A stretch of DNA of 64,000 nucleotides, taken from NCBI GenBank assembly GCA_027307335.1, contig DAHUXD010000063.1, forward strand, positions 1-64,000, in the 5' to 3' direction. Both the position numbers and the translations under genes were made by a program. Shown one piece after another: positions 55,460-64,000 of this stretch. This stretch comes from Acidobacteriota bacterium. Its GTDB lineage: Bacteria; Acidobacteriota; Thermoanaerobaculia; UBA5066; Gp7-AA6. The notes beneath the pieces are model-generated. The model worked only from the letters and a program-made list of their open reading frames with translations, was not told where the DNA came from and searched no databases. Positions within the stretch are counted from its first letter, which is position 1, and each line of letters starts with the position of its first letter.

Positions 55460-56770
55460 GTGGAGAAGGTGCTGACCGCGCGCATCGGGAAGAAGGACTC
55501 CCGCTCGATCGACACGTACCTCGCCGACGGCGGCTACACGGGCGTGAAGCGGGTCCTCACGAGCGGCATGACCCCGGAGCAGGTCATCGAGGAGGTCAAG
55601 AAGGCGAACGTCCGCGGCCGCGGGGGCGCCGGCTTCTCCGCGGGCGTGAAGTGGGGCTTCCTCCCGAAGGACACGAAGGGCAAGCCGATCTACCTCTTCT
55701 GCAACGCCGACGAGTCGGAGCCCGGGACGTTCAAGGACCGCCTCCTGATGGAGAACGATCCCCACCAGCTGATCGAGGGAATGATCCTCGCGTCGTACGC
55801 GATCCGGTGCCGCAACGCCTACATCTACATCCGCGGGGAGTTCTACGACGGCGCGCGCATCCTCGAGAGGGCGATCGGGGAGGCGTACGCGAAGGGGTAT
55901 CTGGGCGAGAAGATCCTCGGCTCCAGATTCTCGCTCGACATCACCGTCCACCGCGGCGCGGGCGCCTACATCTGCGGCGAGGAGACGGGCCTGATCGAGT
56001 CGATCGAGGGCAAGCGCGGCCAGCCCCGCATCAAGCCGCCATTCCCGGCCGTGTCGGGCGCCTTCGCCGCCCCGACGATCGTCAACAACGTCGAGACGCT
56101 CTGCTGCGTCAAGCACGTCATCGACCGCGGCGCCGAGTGGTTCCTGAAGATCGGCCGCAACGAGAAGAACGCGGGCCCCAAGCTCTTCTGCATCTCGGGG
56201 CACGTCAACCGGCCGGGCGTGTACGAGGCGGCGATGGGGCTCCCGCTGAAGGACCTGATCTTCGGCGCCGAATACGCGCAGGGCATGAAGGGCGGGAAGA
56301 AGATCAAGGCGGTCATTCCGGGCGGCGCCTCGGCGCCGATGCTCACCGCCGCGGAGATCGACGACTGTCCGCTCGACTTCGACGGCGTCGCCGCCAAGGG
56401 CTCGATGCTCGGTTCGGCCGCGATCGTCGTCATCAACGAGGACGCCTGCATCGTCGACGTCGCGAAGAACCTCTCGAAGTTCTTCTCCCACGAGTCGTGC
56501 GGCCAGTGCACGCCGTGCCGCGAGGGGACCCCCTGGCTCTACAAGGTGCTCACCCGCATCGAGGCGGGTCAGGGCCGCATGGAGGACATCGACCTCCTCG
56601 CCCGGATCTGCAACCAGATGGCCAACGGCATGACGATCTGCGTGTTCGCCGACGCCGCGATCGCGCCGCCCCTCTCGTCCGTCACCAAGTTCCGCGCCGA
56701 GTACGAGCACCACGTCACGCAGAAGCGGTGCCTGGTCGGCGCGAGGGCCGCCGAGCTGGTGACGGTTTGA
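55460..56770 (+). CDS. nuoF: NADH-quinone oxidoreductase subunit F (51 kDa, FMN, [4Fe-4S])
   Basis: 436 residues from GTG 55460, one base after the nuoE stop. GRGGAGFSAGVKWGFLPKD is the FMN/NADH site, NADESEPGTFKDR and GAGAYICGEETGLIESIEG are conserved, and the N3 cluster ligands are in SCGQCTPCREGTPWL plus a later Cys (MTICVFADAA). It accepts a hydride from NADH. The stop overlaps the TTG start of nuoG (TTGA, 56767-56770). Length is typical. Confidence 0.96.
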   Translation: MEKVLTARIGKKDSRSIDTYLADGGYTGVKRVLTSGMTPEQVIEEVKKANVRGRGGAGFSAGVKWGFLPKDTKGKPIYLFCNADESEPGTFKDRLLMENDPHQLIEGMILASYAIRCRNAYIYIRGEFYDGARILERAIGEAYAKGYLGEKILGSRFSLDITVHRGAGAYICGEETGLIESIEGKRGQPRIKPPFPAVSGAFAAPTIVNNVETLCCVKHVIDRGAEWFLKIGRNEKNAGPKLFCISGHVNRPGVYEAAMGLPLKDLIFGAEYAQGMKGGKKIKAVIPGGASAPMLTAAEIDDCPLDFDGVAAKGSMLGSAAIVVINEDACIVDVAKNLSKFFSHESCGQCTPCREGTPWLYKVLTRIEAGQGRMEDIDLLARICNQMANGMTICVFADAAIAPPLSSVTKFRAEYEHHVTQKRCLVGARAAELVTV

Positions 56771-58446
56771 GCAGCACTCCGGTCGCGCCGCCGCCATCCG
56801 CGCCGCCTCCGGCGCCGCCGCCGAAGGACACCTTCACGGTCTCCTTCGACGGCAAGGCGATCGAGGTGCCGAAGAACCTGAACCTGATCGACGCCGCGAA
56901 GCTCGCCGGCGTCGACATCCCCCACTTCTGCTACCACCCGCGCCTGTCGGTCGTCGGCCAGTGCCGGATGTGCCTCGTCGAGATCGAGGGCATGCCGAAG
57001 ATCCAGGCCGCGTGCACGGTGCCGCTGAAGGATGGGCTCTCGGTCAAGACGACGACCGACAAGGTCAAGAACGCGCGCGCGGCGACGATGGAGTTCCTCC
57101 TCATCAACCACCCGCTCGACTGCCCGATCTGCGACCAGGCCGGCGAGTGCACGCTCCAGGACAACTCGTTCGGGTACGGCAACCAGCTCTCCCGGTTCGA
57201 CGAGGCGAAGCGCCAGTATCCGACCTTCGACCGCACGATGATCGGCCCGCACGTGGTCGCCGACATGACCCGGTGCATCCAGTGCACGCGGTGCATCCGC
57301 TTCACGCACGAGATCGCGGGCACGTCCGAGCTGACCTTCCTCGACCGGGGCGGGCGCACGCTCGTGTGGACGCACGAGGGACAGCCGCTCGCCAACGACT
57401 GGTCCGGCTGCGCCGCCGACGTCTGCCCCGTCGGCGCGCTGACCACGCGCGAGTTCCGCTTCCGCAGCCGCGTCTGGTACCTGCAGAAGACGCCGTCCGT
57501 CTGTCCGGGATGCAACGTCGGCTGCAATATCTCGATCGAGTCACGCGACGACGTCGTCTACCGGTTCCTGCCCCGCCTGAACCCGACGGTCAACGACTAC
57601 TGGCTCTGCGACTACGGCCGCTTCCTGTCCGAGCCGCTCAACGACCGCGACGTCCACAAGGCCACCGTGCGCGAGGGCTCGGCCGTGCGCGAAGCGACCG
57701 TCCCCGCCGCCGTCGACCGCATCGCCCGCGAGATCCGCTCGTCCCTCGAGGGGAAGGGCCCGGGCGCCGTCTTCTTCCTGGGCTCGGCGCACCTGTCGAA
57801 CGAAGAGAACTTCCTGCTGCGCAAGATCGCGGACCACGTCGGCTCGCCGAACCGGGACGCGATCGTCGACAAGAGCCGACCGCGCAAGGTCAAGTCGAAG
57901 ACCGTGTGGGTCGAGGGCGACGACGCCGGCGCCAATCACCAGGGCGCGAAGGACATGGGCCTCTCGCCCGGGGCCGGCGGCCACGGCCTCGACGCGGTGA
58001 TCGCCGGCAAGGCCTCACCGGAAGTCATCCTGATCGCGGACGCCGCGTTCTCGGCGATCGCCGACGATCCCGAGAAGGTGGCCGCGCTCCGGCGCGCGCG
58101 CTTCCTCGCCGTCGCCGCTCGCAACGCGAACGCGCTGACGCGCGCCGCCGACGTCGTCCTCCCCGCGGCCTCGCTCGCGGAGAAGGAGGGAACCTTCACG
58201 AACGTGCAGGGCCGCGTCCAGAAGTTCGACCGCGCCTTCCTGCCGAAGCCCCCCATCCGCGCGGCGTGGGAGCACCTGCTGCTGCTGGCGCTCGCGCTCG
58301 GCTTCGGCGACCGCTCCTGGACGCCGCACGACCTCCTGAGGCAGATCGCCGCCGAGGTCCCCGACTACGCCGGCATCAAGGAGGAGGAGCTCGAGGGCGG
58401 GCGGCTGCTCAAGAAGGGCGACTTCGCCTGGGCGGGACGGCCGTGA
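56767..58446 (+). CDS. nuoG: NADH-quinone oxidoreductase subunit G (short form)
   Basis: 559 residues from TTG 56767. After a Pro-rich leader, the ferredoxin domain has CYHPRLSVVGQCRMC, then HPLDCPICDQAGECTLQD and RCIQCTRCIRF for clusters N1b, N5 and N4. CPGCNVGCN plus a later Cys in WLCDYGRF give an N7-type ligand set, known from E. coli and Thermus but absent in mitochondria. The molybdopterin-oxidoreductase-like domain is short: after a diverged middle it ends with VVLPAASLAEKEGTFTNVQGRVQ and a brief tail. Usual bacterial NuoG is about 680-900 residues. It overlaps nuoF and nuoH at both ends. Confidence 0.93.
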   Translation: MSSTPVAPPPSAPPPAPPPKDTFTVSFDGKAIEVPKNLNLIDAAKLAGVDIPHFCYHPRLSVVGQCRMCLVEIEGMPKIQAACTVPLKDGLSVKTTTDKVKNARAATMEFLLINHPLDCPICDQAGECTLQDNSFGYGNQLSRFDEAKRQYPTFDRTMIGPHVVADMTRCIQCTRCIRFTHEIAGTSELTFLDRGGRTLVWTHEGQPLANDWSGCAADVCPVGALTTREFRFRSRVWYLQKTPSVCPGCNVGCNISIESRDDVVYRFLPRLNPTVNDYWLCDYGRFLSEPLNDRDVHKATVREGSAVREATVPAAVDRIAREIRSSLEGKGPGAVFFLGSAHLSNEENFLLRKIADHVGSPNRDAIVDKSRPRKVKSKTVWVEGDDAGANHQGAKDMGLSPGAGGHGLDAVIAGKASPEVILIADAAFSAIADDPEKVAALRRARFLAVAARNANALTRAADVVLPAASLAEKEGTFTNVQGRVQKFDRAFLPKPPIRAAWEHLLLLALALGFGDRSWTPHDLLRQIAAEVPDYAGIKEEELEGGRLLKKGDFAWAGRP

Positions 58447-59489
58447 CGCTCGTCGACGGCGCGATCGTCGTCCTGCGGGTGGTGGTGCCCGCGCTCATTC
58501 TTCCCGCCCTCGTCATCCCGCTCGTCTGGGTCGAGCGGCGCGTCGCGGCGTTCATCCAGGACCGGCCGGGCCCGAACCGCGTCGGCCCGTTCGGCCTCCT
58601 CCAGAGCCCCGCCGACATCATCAAGCTCTTCACGAAGGAAGACGTCGTGCCGGCCGCGACGGACAAGTTCCTCTTCCTCCTCGCGCCCTCGCTCGCCGTG
58701 TTCGCCGCGCTCTCGACGTTCGCGGTCGTGCCCTACGGGCCGACGATCCGCGTCGCCGGCAAGGTGATCCCGATGGTCGGCGCGGACGTCTCGGTCGGGC
58801 TCCTCTACGTCTTCGCCATCACCTCGCTCTCGGTCTACGCCATCGTGCTCGCGGGCTGGTCCTCGAACGACAAGTTCTCTCTCCTCGGCGGCATCCGCTC
58901 GAGCGCGCAGATCATCTCCTACGAGCTCGCGATGACCACGGCCGCGGCCGGTGTCGTGCTCGCGGCCGGATCCTTCCGCCTCACCGACATCGTCGCCATG
59001 CAGGAAGGCACGTTCCGGCTCCTGCCCGTCGTGCCGCGCTGGAACTTCTTCCCGCAGGTGATCGGGTTCATCGTCTTCTTCGTCTCCGCGTTCGCGGAGA
59101 CGAACCGGCTGCCGTTCGACCTCCCCGAGGCCGAGGCGGAGCTCGTCGCCGGGTACCACACCGAGTACTCCGCGATGCGGTTCGGCTCCTACTTTCTCGC
59201 GGAGTACATCAACGTCATCGTCGCCTCGGCGATGACGGCGACGCTGTACTTCGGCGGCTGGTCGCTGCCGGGCTTCCACCCGGAGGGCTGGCTCGGCGGC
59301 CTGCTGGGCCTCCTGATCTTCGCCGCCAAGACCGCGTTCTTCGTCCTCGTCTTCATCTGGGTTCGCTGGACGCTGCCCCGCTTCCGCTACGACCAGCTGA
59401 TGCGCCTCGGGTGGAAGACGCTCCTGCCCCTCTCCCTCGCGAACCTGCTCTGGGTGGCCCTGCTCGCGATCTGGAGGACGTCCCGCTAG
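58443..59489 (+). CDS. nuoH: NADH-quinone oxidoreductase subunit H
   Basis: 348 residues, about eight membrane helices, from the GTG at 58443, which overlaps the nuoG stop (GTGA). ERRVAAFIQDRPGPNRVGP and FAETNRLPFDLPEAEAELVAGYHTEYS are signature loops around the quinone channel. PADIIKLFTKED and YFLAEYINVIVASAM are also conserved. It anchors the hydrophilic arm. In standard operons nuoI follows; here the next gene is nuoJ, with only 3 bp between them. Confidence 0.96.
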   Translation: MTLVDGAIVVLRVVVPALILPALVIPLVWVERRVAAFIQDRPGPNRVGPFGLLQSPADIIKLFTKEDVVPAATDKFLFLLAPSLAVFAALSTFAVVPYGPTIRVAGKVIPMVGADVSVGLLYVFAITSLSVYAIVLAGWSSNDKFSLLGGIRSSAQIISYELAMTTAAAGVVLAAGSFRLTDIVAMQEGTFRLLPVVPRWNFFPQVIGFIVFFVSAFAETNRLPFDLPEAEAELVAGYHTEYSAMRFGSYFLAEYINVIVASAMTATLYFGGWSLPGFHPEGWLGGLLGLLIFAAKTAFFVLVFIWVRWTLPRFRYDQLMRLGWKTLLPLSLANLLWVALLAIWRTSR

Positions 59490-59492
59490 GCC

Positions 59493-60005
59493 ATGGAACG
59501 CCTGATCTTCGACGCCGCGGCCCTCGTGGCCATCGTTTTTGCGGGCCTGATGGTCGCCGGGCGCGACCCCATCAAGAGCGTCCTCGCGCTCGCCGTCTCC
59601 TTCTTCGCTCTGGCGGTGACGTACGTGCTGCTGCTGGCGCCCTTCATCGCGGCGCTGCAGATCATCGTCTACGCGGGCGCGATCCTCGTGCTGTTCCTCT
59701 TCCTGATCATGCTGCTCAACGTCGGGCCGGAGCGGCCGGACGGCGTGCGCCGGCCCGTCCAGACGTTCCTCGGCAGCCTCTCCGTCGTCGTGTTCGCCGG
59801 GCTGCTCCTCGGGATGCTGCGGGCGAGCGGGGCCCGCCTGCCGGGGCAGCCCGAGGCGGTGGCGGCGGACGCCCTGCCGGACCCGAAGGCGCTCGGCCGC
59901 CTGCTCTTCTCCGACTACCTGCTCCACTTCGAGGCGGTCTCGGTCCTGCTGCTCGCCGCGCTCGTCGGGGCATTCGTGCTCGCCCGAAGGGAGAACGCGC
60001 AGTGA
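59493..60005 (+). CDS. nuoJ: NADH-quinone oxidoreductase subunit J
   Basis: 170 residues, five membrane helices. The conserved third-helix region LQIIVYAGAILVLFLFLIMLLNVG is intact, preceded by VAGRDPIKSVLALAVSFFALAVTYVLL. The C-terminal helix is FEAVSVLLLAALVGAFVLARRE. It forms part of the proximal membrane arm, with the pi-bulge helix involved in coupling. Its stop overlaps the nuoK GTG. Confidence 0.94.
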   Translation: MERLIFDAAALVAIVFAGLMVAGRDPIKSVLALAVSFFALAVTYVLLLAPFIAALQIIVYAGAILVLFLFLIMLLNVGPERPDGVRRPVQTFLGSLSVVVFAGLLLGMLRASGARLPGQPEAVAADALPDPKALGRLLFSDYLLHFEAVSVLLLAALVGAFVLARRENAQ

Positions 60006-60313
60006 TCGGCCCGATCCCGCTGTCGCACGTGCTCCTCGCCTCGGGCGCGCTGTTCGCGATCGGCGTCGCGGGCGCGCTGCTGCGCCGCAACGCGATCCAG
60101 ATCTTCCTGTCGATCGAGCTCATGATGAACGCGGCGAACCTCGCGCTCATCGGCTACGGCGCGGCCCTGGGCACGCAGCAGGGCCAGATCATCGTCTTCT
60201 TCGTCATCGCCATCGCGGCCGCGGAGGCCTCGGTCGGTCTCGCCATCTTCGTCGCGATCTTCCGCCACACGGAAACCATCGACGTCAACAAGATCAACCT
60301 GCTGAAGTGGTGA
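60002..60313 (+). CDS. nuoK: NADH-quinone oxidoreductase subunit K
   Basis: 103 residues, three helices, from GTG 60002 (GTGA overlap with nuoJ). FLSIELMMNAANLALIGY carries the conserved Glu of the proton path, and AIAAAEASVGLAIFVAIFR carries the second. HTETIDVNKINLLKW is the usual end. It is a small antiporter-like subunit (MrpC-like) in the membrane arm. Confidence 0.95.
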   Translation: MIGPIPLSHVLLASGALFAIGVAGALLRRNAIQIFLSIELMMNAANLALIGYGAALGTQQGQIIVFFVIAIAAAEASVGLAIFVAIFRHTETIDVNKINLLKW

Positions 60314-60326
60314 GCGCGAGCCGAGC

Positions 60327-62267
60327 ATGACGACCCCGCCGCTCTGGCTGATCCCTGCGATCCCCCTCGTCGGCTTCGCCTTGAACGGCCTCCTCGGCAC
60401 GAAGCTCGGGAAGTCCTTCGTCTCGGCCGTCGGCGTGGGCGCCGCGGGGCTGACGACGGTCGTCGCGTACGCGCGCCTGATCCCCTTCGTCGGCGGGAAC
60501 CACCAGCCCGTCGTGGAGCCCGTGGCGAGCTGGATCGCGCTCGCGGGGCTCTCGATCGACATCTCGTTCCGCCTCGACCCCCTCTCCGCCCTGATGCTGT
60601 CGTTCGTCACGTTCGTGGCGTTCCTCATCCACGTCTACTCGATCGGGTACATGCACCACGAGGCGACGAACGCCGGCTATGCCCGCTTCTTCGCGTACCT
60701 GAACCTCTTCCTGTTCGCGATGCTCACGCTCGTCCTCGCCGAGAGCTTCCTCCTCATGTTCGTCGGCTGGGAGGGCGTGGGGCTCTGCTCCTATCTCCTG
60801 ATCGGCTACTACTTCGAGGCGGACTACGCCGCGGCGGCGGGGCGGAAGGCCTTCGTCGTCAACCGCATCGGCGACTTCGGGTTCCTGCTCGGGATGTTCG
60901 GCCTCTTCGCGGCCTTCGGCTCCCTCAACTACTCCGAGGTGTTCTGGAAGGCCGCCCAGGACCCGGCGCGTTTCGCGCCGGCGCTCGGGGCGATCTGCCT
61001 GTGTCTCTTCGTCGGGGCCATGGGCAAGAGCGCGCAGGTGCCGCTGTACGTCTGGCTGCCGGACGCCATGGCGGGCCCGACGCCCGTTTCGGCGCTGATC
61101 CACGCCGCGACGATGGTGACGGCCGGCGTCTACATGGTGGCCCGCTGCAACGTCCTCTTCCGCCTCGCGCCCGAGGTGATGGTGTTCGTGGCGGCGATCG
61201 GCTGCTTCACCGCGCTCTTCGCAGGCATCATCGCCGTCGCCCAGAACGACCTGAAGAAGGTGCTCGCATACTCGACGATCTCGCAGCTCGGCTACATGTT
61301 CCTCGCCTGCGGCGTCGGCGCCTTCGGCGTCGGCATGTTCCACGTGATGACGCACGCGTGCTTCAAGGCGTGCCTCTTCCTCGGCGCGGGCTCGGTCATG
61401 CACGCGATGTCGGGCGACCTCGACGTGCGGCACATGGGCGGGTTGCGCGGCAAGTTGAGGATCACGTACGCGACGTTTCTCGTCGCGACGCTCGCGATCG
61501 CCGGCATCCCGCCGCTCGCCGGCTTCTTCTCCAAGGACGCGATCCTCTCCGCCGCGTTCGACGCGCCGGGCGCCGGGAAGGTGCTCTGGGCCGTGGGTCT
61601 CGCGACGGCTGGCCTCACCGCGTTCTACATGTTCCGGGTGGTCTCTCTGACCTTCTTCGGGCGCTTCCGGGGAACCGCGGAACAGGCCCACCACATTCAC
61701 GAGTCGCCGTCGTCGATGACGGTCCCGCTGATCGTCCTCGCCTTCCTGTCGATCGGGGTCGGCTTCGTCGGCCTGCCGCCGGTGTTCGGCGCGCGGGCCG
61801 ACCTGATCGGGCCCTTCCTCGCGCCGATCTTCGCGCCGATCGCCGGACACGAGGGCGCCCGCGAGGCGCTTCCCCACGCGACCGAGTGGCTCCTGATGGC
61901 CGTCTCTGTGGCCGTCGCCGCCTCCGGGCTCATGCTCGCCTGGCAGTGGTACGTGAAGCAGGAGGGCCGGCCGGCCGAGCGCCTCGCCGCCGCGATGCCG
62001 GGCGTGTACGCGCTCGTCGCCGAGAAGTTCCGCGTGGACGAGGACTACGACTTTCTGTTCGTCCGTCCCTTCAACCGCCTGTCGCATTTCCTCTGGAAAG
62101 TCGTCGATGTCCTGATCATCGACGGCATCCTCAACGCTTCGGCATTCCTCGTCGAGCTCTCGGGCGACTTCCTGCGATTCGTGCAGACGGGCAACGTCCG
62201 CAACTACGCGCTGACGTTCTTCCTCGGCCTGATCGCGCTGCTGCTCTTCGTCGCGGGGGCGATGTAG
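60327..62267 (+). CDS. nuoL: NADH-quinone oxidoreductase subunit L
   Basis: 646 residues with 14-16 membrane helices. FLLMFVGWEGVGLCSYLLIGYYF contains the functional Glu, PLYVWLPDAMAGPTPVSALI and HAATMVTAGVYMVARCNVLF hold the broken-helix Lys/His region, and VAQNDLKKVLAYSTISQLGYMFLA is conserved. The C-terminal extension (AEKFRVDEDYDFLFVRPFNR and a last hydrophobic helix) is the long lateral helix linking to NuoM/N. It is the distal proton-pumping, Mrp-like subunit. Confidence 0.96.
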   Translation: MTTPPLWLIPAIPLVGFALNGLLGTKLGKSFVSAVGVGAAGLTTVVAYARLIPFVGGNHQPVVEPVASWIALAGLSIDISFRLDPLSALMLSFVTFVAFLIHVYSIGYMHHEATNAGYARFFAYLNLFLFAMLTLVLAESFLLMFVGWEGVGLCSYLLIGYYFEADYAAAAGRKAFVVNRIGDFGFLLGMFGLFAAFGSLNYSEVFWKAAQDPARFAPALGAICLCLFVGAMGKSAQVPLYVWLPDAMAGPTPVSALIHAATMVTAGVYMVARCNVLFRLAPEVMVFVAAIGCFTALFAGIIAVAQNDLKKVLAYSTISQLGYMFLACGVGAFGVGMFHVMTHACFKACLFLGAGSVMHAMSGDLDVRHMGGLRGKLRITYATFLVATLAIAGIPPLAGFFSKDAILSAAFDAPGAGKVLWAVGLATAGLTAFYMFRVVSLTFFGRFRGTAEQAHHIHESPSSMTVPLIVLAFLSIGVGFVGLPPVFGARADLIGPFLAPIFAPIAGHEGAREALPHATEWLLMAVSVAVAASGLMLAWQWYVKQEGRPAERLAAAMPGVYALVAEKFRVDEDYDFLFVRPFNRLSHFLWKVVDVLIIDGILNASAFLVELSGDFLRFVQTGNVRNYALTFFLGLIALLLFVAGAM

Positions 62268-63818
62268 GTGGACGCGCTCCTCCGCGACCACCTGGTCTCC
62301 GTCGTGGTGTTCCTGCCGCTCGCCGGGGCGGTCCTGCTGCTCCTCCTGCCCCGCTCGGCGGCCTCCGCGGCCCGGAACATCGCTTTCGGCGTCTCGGTGC
62401 TGGACTTGATCGTCTCGGTCCCGCTCTGGACCCGCTTCCTCGTGGGCGTGCCCGGGTTCCAGCTCCGCGAGAGGATCGACTGGATCCCGCAGCTCGGGAT
62501 CACCTATAACGTGGGCCTCGACGGGATCTCGCTGCTCCTGGTGATGCTCACGACCGTGCTGACGCCGGTGTCCCTCCTCTTCTCGCTCACGCACGTGGAG
62601 AAGGAGGTGCGCGGCTACTCGGTCGCCTTCCTCGTGCTCGAGACGGGAATGCTCGGGAGCCTCGTCGCCCTCGACCTCGCGCTCTTCTACGTGTTCTGGG
62701 AAGTGATGCTCGTGCCGATGTACTTCATCATCGGCATCTGGGGCGGACCGCGCCGGATCTACGCCTCGATGAAGTTCTTCCTGTTCACGATGTCCGGCAG
62801 TCTCCTGATGTTCCTCGCGATCCTCTTCGTCGCGATCCGGCACCACACCGCGACCGGCGCCTGGTCGTTCGCGCTCGAGGACCTCACCCGCATGACGTTC
62901 ACGGGCCGGGTCGAGACCTACCTCTTCCTCGCGTTCGCGCTCGCCTTCGCGATCAAGGTGCCCGTCTTCCCGCTCCACACGTGGCTGCCGGACGCGCACA
63001 CGGAGGCGCCGACCGCCGGATCGATCATCCTCGCCGGCGTGATGCTCAAGCTCGGCGCGTACGGATACCTCCGCTTCGCGCTGCCCCTCTTCCCCGACGC
63101 CGCGATGCGGTTCGCCCCCTGGCTCGGCGTCCTCGGGGTCATCGGCGTGATCTACGGGGCGATGGTCGCCTACGCGCAGCACGACATGAAGCGCCTCGTG
63201 GCGTACTCGTCGGTGTCGCACCTGGGGCTCGTCGTGATCGGCATCGGCGCGTTCACGACGATGTCGCTCTCCGGCTCGATCCTCCAGATGGTCAACCACG
63301 GCCTCTCGACCGGCGCGCTGTTCCTCCTGGTCGGCGTCCTGTACGAGCGCCGCCACACCCGCGAGCTCGATGCGTACGGCGGCATCGCGGCGGTCGTCCC
63401 CGTCACGACGGCGCTCTTCCTGATCGCGACGCTCTCCTCGATCGGCCTGCCGGGCTTGAACGGGTTCGTCGGCGAGTTCACGATCCTCCTCGGCACCTGG
63501 CTCTCGCCGCACCGCTGGTGGAGCGCCGCCGCCGCGACGGGCGTCATCCTCTCGGCGATCTACATGCTCACGCTCGTCCAGCGCGTGTTCTGGAATCCGC
63601 TCGTCGTCGAAGAGAACAGGAAGCTGACCGACGTCCGGCCGAGCGAGTTCGTGGCGGCGGCGACGCTCGTCGTCCTGATGGTCTGGATCGGCGTGCGGCC
63701 GAACGACGTGCTCGACCGCATCCGGCCCGCCGTCGAGAGCCTTCAGAAGAGCGTCGCGGCCAGGCAGGTCGCGCTCCATGAGAGCGCGCGGCCCGAAATT
63801 AGCGAGGTGCGCCGGTGA
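62268..63818 (+). CDS. nuoM: NADH-quinone oxidoreductase subunit M
   Basis: 516 residues from a GTG directly after the nuoL stop. YNVGLDGISLLLVMLTTVLTP, ALFYVFWEVMLVPMYFIIGIWGG with the functional Glu, PLHTWLPDAHTEAPTAGSII, AGVMLKLGAYGYLRFALPLF and VAYAQHDMKRLVAYSSVSHLG identify NuoM. It is a proton-pumping antiporter-like subunit between NuoL and NuoN. The stop overlaps the nuoN start (GTGA). Confidence 0.96.
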   Translation: MDALLRDHLVSVVVFLPLAGAVLLLLLPRSAASAARNIAFGVSVLDLIVSVPLWTRFLVGVPGFQLRERIDWIPQLGITYNVGLDGISLLLVMLTTVLTPVSLLFSLTHVEKEVRGYSVAFLVLETGMLGSLVALDLALFYVFWEVMLVPMYFIIGIWGGPRRIYASMKFFLFTMSGSLLMFLAILFVAIRHHTATGAWSFALEDLTRMTFTGRVETYLFLAFALAFAIKVPVFPLHTWLPDAHTEAPTAGSIILAGVMLKLGAYGYLRFALPLFPDAAMRFAPWLGVLGVIGVIYGAMVAYAQHDMKRLVAYSSVSHLGLVVIGIGAFTTMSLSGSILQMVNHGLSTGALFLLVGVLYERRHTRELDAYGGIAAVVPVTTALFLIATLSSIGLPGLNGFVGEFTILLGTWLSPHRWWSAAAATGVILSAIYMLTLVQRVFWNPLVVEENRKLTDVRPSEFVAAATLVVLMVWIGVRPNDVLDRIRPAVESLQKSVAARQVALHESARPEISEVRR

Positions 63819-64000
63819 CCGAGACCTTCGTCTCCTTCACGCGCGCCGACCTCGCCGCGATCGCGCCCGAGATCGCGCTCGTCGCCACGGGCTGTCTCAT
63901 CCTCCTGCTCGAGGCGTTCGCCCCGAGGCTCCGGCGGTGGTTCGCCACCGTGGCGCTCGCGGGAGTCGCCGCCTCGCTCTGGTTCCTCGTCCAGGCGCCG
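63815..64000 (+). CDS. nuoN: NADH-quinone oxidoreductase subunit N (partial, runs off the right edge)
   Basis: 62 codons from GTG 63815 to the window end. The start FTRADLAAIAPEIALVATGC and the hydrophobic helix CLILLLEAFAPRL, followed by a second helix, agree with NuoN N-termini. It follows nuoM with a GTGA overlap, the standard position. Assignment relies on position as much as sequence. Confidence 0.85.
   Translation, partial: MTETFVSFTRADLAAIAPEIALVATGCLILLLEAFAPRLRRWFATVALAGVAASLWFLVQAP

Noticed and set aside
1-64000. CRISPR arrays, rRNA genes, intact insertion sequences or prophage
   Set aside because: I looked for regularly spaced direct repeats, rRNA landmarks and transposase motifs and found none; the only recombinase is a remnant and the repeats are short palindromes.

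Overview
The window is 64 kb of very GC-rich bacterial chromosome with tightly packed, often translationally coupled genes (many ATGA, GTGA, TTGA or CTGA stop/start overlaps) and frequent GTG and TTG starts. The gene content suggests a Gram-negative heterotroph with aerobic respiration, most likely an Acidobacteriota relative. The clues are a TonB receptor with an N-terminal carboxypeptidase-regulatory domain, extracytoplasmic proteins ending in SLH-like repeats of the YCPNNPVTR type, and a rearranged nuo operon. This placement is inference from gene style; no rRNA gene is present.

Left part (1-6.9 kb): a partial membrane protein; an amino-acid permease (APC) whose stop overlaps the start of an AhpD-like gene; that AhpD-like gene, which reads through an in-frame TGA at the second cysteine of the CxxC motif and is followed by a SECIS-like hairpin, so it is a predicted selenoprotein; a Trp/Tyr/Gly/Pro-rich secreted protein; a small membrane protein; mscL; and a YbaY-type lipoprotein.

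Polyamine region (6.9-22.2 kb): three transcription units that together look like putrescine/polyamine import and breakdown to succinate. They are APC permease > putrescine aminotransferase > FAD oxidase (minus strand); gabT > second putrescine aminotransferase > lysine-6-dehydrogenase-like gene > gabD-type aldehyde dehydrogenase (plus strand); and potA-potB-potC-potD > 4-aminobutyraldehyde dehydrogenase (minus strand). Three copies of a GC-rich palindromic repeat lie between these genes.

Middle (22.2-37.3 kb): TonB receptor, a MerR regulator, der, a DUF2155-like lipoprotein, rnr, two small genes, an SLH-cupredoxin surface protein, a hypA gene with two SIS-domain paralogues, a second SLH protein and a small conserved unknown. 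A decayed stretch follows, with remnants of an integrase and of other genes, ending at a tRNA-Leu(CAG). This looks like an old integration scar.

Right part (37.5-64 kb): an arylsulfatase; a giant cyclic beta-1,2-glucan synthase; ogt; a nine-gene minus-strand run (glycosyltransferase 2, polysaccharide deacetylase, fabD, fabG, ACP, hotdog dehydratase, STAS protein, small Cys protein, rpiA) with fatty-acid-type enzymes but no ketosynthase; and a respiratory complex I operon ordered nuoA-E-F-G-H-J-K-L-M-N that lacks nuoB, C, D and I. The window ends inside nuoN.

Most notable: the predicted CxxU selenoprotein coupled to a permease; a 19-bp inverted repeat whose two copies abut start codons, one apparently supplying the start of der; the split nuo operon; the hypA/twin-SIS unit; and the ketosynthase-free acyl operon.
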